Part shown: positions 7,225-10,360 of the stretch, one piece after another | How positions within the stretch are numbered: the first letter of the stretch is position 1 | Layout of the letters: the number at the start of each line of letters is the position of its first letter | Translations under genes and position numbers: made by a program | The notes under the pieces: model-generated | Databases searched by the model: none | What the model saw: only the letters and a program-made list of their open reading frames with translations | What the model was told of the DNA's origin: nothing | From: Bacteroidales bacterium | GTDB lineage: Bacteria; Bacteroidota; Bacteroidia; Bacteroidales; VadinHA17 | Direction of reading: 5' to 3' | Length of the DNA stretch: 10,360 nt | Assembly: GCA_025455505.1 (NCBI GenBank) | Contig: JALOMK010000039.1 | Span: 1 to 10,360, forward strand

Positions 7225-7259
7225 TTTGAAGGTAACTACACCGGAAATCGATATATTTG
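7225..7259 (+). promoter_or_regulatory. Bacteroidota-type promoter for the RsmI-like methyltransferase
   Basis: TATATTTG at 7252-7259 is an exact match to the Bacteroidota -7 form TAnnTTTG. A TTTG at 7225-7228 could be the -33 element, although the 23-base spacer is a few bases longer than usual. Transcription would begin about 10 bases before the ATG at 7276. It diverges from the promoter at 7177-7207. Confidence 0.42.
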
Positions 7260-7275
7260 AATATTATTACAGAAC

Positions 7276-7974
7276 ATGAAAGGATGTTTATACCTGATAC
7301 CTGTTACACTGGGAGGTGAAAACTATTCCGAGCTTATCCCTGCAGGTGTTCTCGACATAACGCGCAGGCTCAGATACTTCATAGCCGAGGACATAAGAAG
7401 CGCAAGGAGGCACCTGCGGCTCATTGACAGGAATTTTCCAATCGACGAGGCGAGCTTCTCTGTCCTCAATGAGCATTCTACAGAAGAGGATCTTTCTGAA
7501 CTGGCAGGACCGCTTCTCCAGGGTAATGATGCAGGTGTTATTAGTGAGGCCGGGATGCCTGCGATAGCCGATCCGGGGTCTAAGATAGTACTTCTGGCCC
7601 ACAGGATGGGCATCAGGGTTGTCCCGCTCTCGGGGCCATCGTCGATTCTGATGGCCTTGATTGCCTCAGGTCTGAACGGCCAGTCATTTACCTTCAACGG
7701 ATATCTGCCTGTCAAAGCTCCGGAACGCGACCTGCGGCTTCGTGAAATTGAAAAGCGCGCACGCGAAGGCTATGCACAGGTCTTTATGGAGACTCCTTAC
7801 CGCAACCAGAAAATGCTTGAGGCAGTCACAAGGGTATGCAGTTCTGACAGATTCCTGACTATTGCCTGTGACATTTCGCTTCCGGGCGAAACTATAAGGA
7901 CAAGAAGAATTGCGGAATGGAAGACACAGATCCCTGAGCTTACCGGCAGGCTTGCAGTCTTTGTACTTCAGTGA
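7276..7974 (+). CDS. RsmI-like SAM-dependent methyltransferase (tetrapyrrole methylase fold)
   Basis: A 232-residue cytoplasmic protein with the fold of RsmI, the enzyme that 2'-O-methylates C1402 of 16S rRNA using S-adenosylmethionine. Visible motifs are an N-terminal LYLIPVTLGG segment where RsmI has TPIGNL, DITRRLRYFIAEDIRSARRHL at about 27-47, GVISEAGMPAIADPGS at 87-102 (the RsmI DAGxPxxxDPG motif with Glu for Asp), VVPLSGPSSILMALIASGL at 115-133, and METPYR at 171-176. It is shorter than canonical RsmI (about 280 residues) and lacks the C-terminal extension. I recall such short paralogues in Bacteroidota alongside a full RsmI, so its target may differ, and I leave the symbol blank. The ATG at 7276 begins directly at the conserved first strand. 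Its stop lies two bases from that of the convergent FKBP gene. Confidence 0.87.
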   Translation: MKGCLYLIPVTLGGENYSELIPAGVLDITRRLRYFIAEDIRSARRHLRLIDRNFPIDEASFSVLNEHSTEEDLSELAGPLLQGNDAGVISEAGMPAIADPGSKIVLLAHRMGIRVVPLSGPSSILMALIASGLNGQSFTFNGYLPVKAPERDLRLREIEKRAREGYAQVFMETPYRNQKMLEAVTRVCSSDRFLTIACDISLPGETIRTRRIAEWKTQIPELTGRLAVFVLQ

Positions 7975-7987
7975 GACTACTTGCCGG
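7943..7987. terminator. Possible nested inverted repeat at the convergent RsmI-like/FKBP gene ends
   Basis: CCGGCA at 7943-7948 pairs with TGCCGG at 7982-7987, and inside it AGTCT at 7956-7960 pairs with AGACT at 7974-7978. Both stop codons lie within this structure. The arms are separated by bulges and no clean T-run follows; the downstream sequence is only pyrimidine-rich. It may act as a shared weak terminator or be a chance fold. Confidence 0.2.
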
Positions 7988-8474
7988 GGCCTTTCTTTAT
8001 CTTTACGAGCTCGAGGTCAAATATAAGCGGAGTGTAACCACTTACAAATCCGTACAATCCTGATGTTCCGTATGCGAGCCATGAGGGGATAAGAAGTATT
8101 GACTTTCCACCGGTCTTCATGTATGTGACTCCTTCATCGAATCCCTCGATAAGCCAGCCGGCAAGGACAGGAAATACAAGACTGTCGGCAGTGCCAACGT
8201 TTGTATCAAAGATCGTCCCGTTGAGGAATTTCCCCGTATACTTTACATACACTGTATCGTCCTTCACAGGAAAACCACCTGTTCCTACGGTGACATTATA
8301 GATATATAGTCCGCTGGCTTTCTGTTCAAACGTTAAATTCGGATTATCTCGCAGGTAGCTGTCAATCATTTCCTGCTCCTCCTTCTCGTATTTCCTTGAG
8401 GGATTGCATGCAACCGCCGCAAAAAGGATAACGCCCGCCAGTAAAATGACAGGAATTCGTGCTGCTCTGATCAT
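7977..8474 (-). CDS. FKBP-type peptidyl-prolyl isomerase, lipoprotein
   Basis: A 165-residue lipid-anchored isomerase expected to speed proline cis-trans steps during folding of envelope proteins. The signal peptide (residues about 5-22, VILLAGVILFAAVA) ends in the lipobox AVAC, with Cys23 as the lipid anchor. A helical linker (KYEKEEQEMIDSYLRDN) leads to one FKBP domain from about residue 52. Residues corresponding to the FKBP12 active site are largely kept: Tyr79 in VKYTG, Phe89-Asp90 in GTIFDTN, Leu108-Ile109 in WLIEGF (with Phe112 for the usual Trp), Tyr135 in LAYG and Phe152 in LIFDLEL. It should therefore be catalytically competent, unlike the neighbouring gldI product. It is the last of three minus-strand genes, 50 bases after gldI, probably in one operon with gldI and the DHH gene. 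A periplasmic or outer-membrane location is inferred. Confidence 0.9.
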   Translation of the reverse strand: MIRAARIPVILLAGVILFAAVACNPSRKYEKEEQEMIDSYLRDNPNLTFEQKASGLYIYNVTVGTGGFPVKDDTVYVKYTGKFLNGTIFDTNVGTADSLVFPVLAGWLIEGFDEGVTYMKTGGKSILLIPSWLAYGTSGLYGFVSGYTPLIFDLELVKIKKGPGK

Positions 8475-8524
8475 CTTTTTATTTTAAATGTACTTTTCAC
8501 GTATGCAAAAACCGTTCCGTTTTT

Positions 8525-9034
8525 TCAGGGCTGCAAGATAGCAACATTATATACAAGTATGGCCCGTGAGGGTATTTTTTTACCGTCGCCGATTAGTCCG
8601 TATGCAAGGTGCGGCGGCAAAATGAAAAGCGCTTCAGCACCAGGCCTGAGCAGCATAAACCCTTCTATAAGCCCCGTCTCGGCTTGTGTCTTGCCGATTA
8701 TGATCTCCCGCGGGCCTGATTCTGAAGAGGAATAACACCGTGTTCCATCGAGCAGTCTGCAATCATAAGCAAACCGCACCCTGTCACCAGTCACAAACTC
8801 TTTCCCCTCACCGCTTACTGTAACTGAATACCATAGTCCGGTAGGGGACTCCTGCATTTTCAGATTGTTCCTCTCGATATAGTTTATTATCCTCTCCCTG
8901 TCCTTTTCAACAAGATGGCGGTTTATATCGGCCATTTCTTCACGGCTTCTCCTGAATTCAGGTTTTGATTCCTCCGGTGTATTCCTGCATGAAACAGCAA
9001 GAAGAAATAAGAAAAGTAATGAAAGCCGGTTCAT
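8525..9034 (-). CDS. gldI: GldI-like FKBP-family lipoprotein (gliding-motility-associated)
   Basis: A 169-residue lipoprotein with a short signal peptide (RLSLLFLFLLAVSC, lipid-anchored Cys16). It continues with a charged helix carrying EEMADINRHLVEKDRERIINYIERN (split about residues 32-55), then an FKBP domain from about residue 65. The helix plus FKBP pattern resembles GldI, a Bacteroidota protein needed for gliding in Flavobacterium and thought to assist folding of envelope proteins. Where active FKBPs have Phe-Asp after DGT, this protein has Cys100-Tyr101 (LLDGTRCYSSS). The C-terminal Phe is also replaced, apparently by Tyr162. Ile123, Phe126 and Tyr145 of the pocket remain. Prolyl isomerase activity is thus doubtful and a chaperone-like role is possible. 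The gene starts nine bases after the DHH gene stop and precedes a second FKBP gene. No other gld genes are in the window, so motility cannot be concluded. Confidence 0.8.
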   Translation of the reverse strand: MNRLSLLFLFLLAVSCRNTPEESKPEFRRSREEMADINRHLVEKDRERIINYIERNNLKMQESPTGLWYSVTVSGEGKEFVTGDRVRFAYDCRLLDGTRCYSSSESGPREIIIGKTQAETGLIEGFMLLRPGAEALFILPPHLAYGLIGDGKKIPSRAILVYNVAILQP

Positions 9035-9043
9035 ATGATAGGA

Positions 9044-10063
9044 TTAATCCTGACGGAGTTCCCTGAATTCATCCAGGGCATCAAGGAATCTTGTAACTGT
9101 TTCATCAAGGCCTGCTTTCCATTCACCCCCTGAGGCGTTCAGGTGTCCTCCCCCGTTAAAATACCGGGTTGCAAATTCATTCGTTGGTATCTTTCCCTTT
9201 GAGCGGAATGACAGTTTAACAAATCCCTCCTTCTCGATAAAGAGGGCAGAAAAAACAACGCCTTTCACCGACAGCGGCATATTTACAAATCCTTCCGTAT
9301 CTCCCTTGACATGATTGAAGCGTTTCAGTTCGTCGCGCGTAAGTGTCATATAGGCAGTCCTGTATTCGGGAAGCACAATCATCTTCGTGGCAAGGACATA
9401 GCCCTGCAGCCTCAGCCTGTCCGCCGAGAAGTTATTATATACAAGGTCGAGTATCCTGTCCCTGTCAATCCCCGATTCAAGAATATCGGCAACTGTCCGG
9501 AAAGTATCAGGTCCGTAGGCCCCATGCTCAAAATTGCCTGTATCAGTCACAATACCGACATAAAGTGCCTCGGCATAAGCCTTGTTAATGAATCGCGAAC
9601 CGTTTACAGCTGTTACTATCCTGTGTACAAGTTCAGCTGTTGAGCATACACCGGGGTCCGAAATCAGGAGATCACCAAAATCTGAAGGATCAAGATGATG
9701 GTCGATTATAACCTTAGCTGCCGCTGATTTCTTAACATATTCCTCTGCCTCCCCCATTCTTCCCGTATTGTTAAAGTCGAGAAGCACAATAACACCTGCA
9801 CGTGATATAATATCCCTGCACAGCGTCCTTTCCTTCGTGAAAATCCTTATTTCCCCGGCACCGTCCATCCACCTCAGGAATTCCTGGAGATTGTTTGGCG
9901 AAATCATATCTACAGACCGGCCCATTGATTTCAGGTAGTGATACAATGCCAGCTGGGAGCCAATTGCATCACCATCGGGATTAATATGACATATCAGCAA
10001 TATATTACCCGGAGCCAGGAAATATTCAGATAATTGTTTTGTATATTTGGAGAGATCTATCAC
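9044..10063 (-). CDS. nrnA: DHH-family phosphoesterase, NrnA-type (nanoRNase / pAp phosphatase)
   Basis: A cytoplasmic 339-residue DHH/DHHA1 protein, the usual size for NrnA. This enzyme degrades 2-5-nucleotide RNAs and dephosphorylates 3'-phosphoadenosine 5'-phosphate using Mn2+. The DHH domain shows HINPDGDAIGS at 26-36, LLDFN at 94-98, DHH at 121-123 and TDTGNFEHG at 173-181. The DHHA1 domain shows the substrate-binding GGGHLNASGG at 304-313. All the signature metal ligands appear present. The start is a GTG at 10061-10063: an in-frame TAA lies six codons upstream with no ATG between, and the next ATG is well inside the protein. It is the first gene of a minus-strand set with gldI (9-base gap) and the FKBP gene, and is divergent from ndk. 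The NrnA assignment over other DHH phosphoesterases rests on architecture and length, not on a database search. Confidence 0.86.
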   Translation of the reverse strand: MIDLSKYTKQLSEYFLAPGNILLICHINPDGDAIGSQLALYHYLKSMGRSVDMISPNNLQEFLRWMDGAGEIRIFTKERTLCRDIISRAGVIVLLDFNNTGRMGEAEEYVKKSAAAKVIIDHHLDPSDFGDLLISDPGVCSTAELVHRIVTAVNGSRFINKAYAEALYVGIVTDTGNFEHGAYGPDTFRTVADILESGIDRDRILDLVYNNFSADRLRLQGYVLATKMIVLPEYRTAYMTLTRDELKRFNHVKGDTEGFVNMPLSVKGVVFSALFIEKEGFVKLSFRSKGKIPTNEFATRYFNGGGHLNASGGEWKAGLDETVTRFLDALDEFRELRQD

Positions 10064-10150
10064 ACAAACGGTGTTATTTTAAGGATTGTAAAGATAGGAA
10101 TTATTCCGTTTTTGAATGATGGGCAGGTTTTTAACATAACATGAAAGAAT
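10064..10150. promoter_or_regulatory. Divergent intergenic region between nrnA and ndk
   Basis: These 87 bases must carry promoters for both the minus-strand nrnA-gldI-FKBP set and plus-strand ndk. I found no exact TTG-N20-TAnnTTTG pair on either strand. The nearest -7-like site is TATCTTTA on the minus strand (10096-10089), with a mismatched last base and no -33 partner. The region is AT-rich. Confidence 0.4.
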
Positions 10151-10360
10151 ATGTACGATGATTTCACTTTTTCGATAATCAAGCCGAATGCTGTTAGAAC
10201 AGGCAAGACAGGTCCCATCCTTGCAATGATAAATGAGGCCGGGTTTGAAATAGCGGCTATGAGAATGGTGAAGCTTACAAAGCCACAGGCTGAATCATTC
10301 TACGCTGTGCACAAGGGAAAGGTGTTTTATGAAGGGCTTATCGATTTCATGACTTCTGGA
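10151..10360 (+). CDS. ndk: Nucleoside diphosphate kinase, N-terminal part (cut by window end)
   Basis: The first 70 codons of ndk run from the ATG at 10151 off the right edge with no stop codon. The enzyme equilibrates nucleoside di- and triphosphates through a phosphohistidine intermediate. Visible family features are [11 protein letters not shown] at 5-15, with Lys11 that contacts [17 protein letters not shown] at 21-34; and the FYAVHKGK segment at 50-57, with Tyr51. The catalytic His, near residue 115-120 in the family, is beyond the window. An out-of-frame ATG at 10141 is followed by an early stop, so 10151 is the start. It is divergent from nrnA with 87 bases between. Identification is strong despite the truncation. 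Confidence 0.93.
   Translation, partial: MYDDFTFSIIKPNAVRTGKTGPILAMINEAGFEIAAMRMVKLTKPQAESFYAVHKGKVFYEGLIDFMTSG

Noticed and set aside
1..10360. CRISPR array, tRNA/rRNA, insertion sequence or defence system
   Set aside because: No spaced direct repeats, no tRNA-like cloverleaf, no transposase or integrase motifs and no terminal inverted repeats were seen by eye on either strand.

Overview
The window reads as ordinary chromosomal sequence from an uncultured member of the Bacteroidota, probably near the Bacteroidales. Four things point there: a GldI-type FKBP lipoprotein, an MCE-family tail ending in a [13 protein letters not shown] peptide, starts without obvious Shine-Dalgarno sequences, and two intergenic sites matching the Bacteroidota promoter form (TTG/TTTG, then TAnnTTTG). 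The exception is roughly the first 120 bases. These are about 69% G+C and encode the end of a proteobacterial-style importer ATPase. They join abruptly and in frame to the end of an MCE/MlaD-like gene, which looks like an assembly chimera and not a real fusion.

Layout, left to right: (1) 1-321, the foreign ABC-ATPase fragment joined to the C-terminal tail of an MCE protein. (2) 322-677, an AT-rich gap with an A7T8 tract and a T10 run, containing no gene. (3) 678-3270, dnaA followed one base later by galactokinase (galK). (4) 3271-6036 on the minus strand, a secreted 921-residue protein with a TIM-barrel-like glycosidase-type core and a C-terminal formylglycine-generating-enzyme (FGE) fold that lacks the catalytic cysteines. 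It is convergent with galK with no base between the stop codons. (5) 6175-6378, a very small lipoprotein. (6) 6392-7159 minus, a PhnP-like metallo-beta-lactamase-fold hydrolase, divergent from (7) 7276-7974, an RsmI-like tetrapyrrole-methylase-fold methyltransferase, with a recognisable promoter on each strand between them. (8) 10063-7977 minus, a three-gene set: an NrnA-type DHH phosphoesterase, GldI, and a second FKBP lipoprotein. (9) 10151 to the window end, the start of nucleoside diphosphate kinase (ndk), divergent from the DHH gene.

Functionally the genes are mostly housekeeping: replication initiation, galactose phosphorylation, nanoRNA/pAp turnover, nucleotide balance and rRNA methylation. 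Around these sit several exported or lipid-anchored envelope proteins. I found no mobile element, CRISPR array, RNA gene or defence system. The least routine gene is the 921-residue fusion protein. The points most worth checking are the chimeric left edge, the cysteine-less FGE-like domain, the degenerate active-site loop in GldI, and the very tight convergent gene ends.
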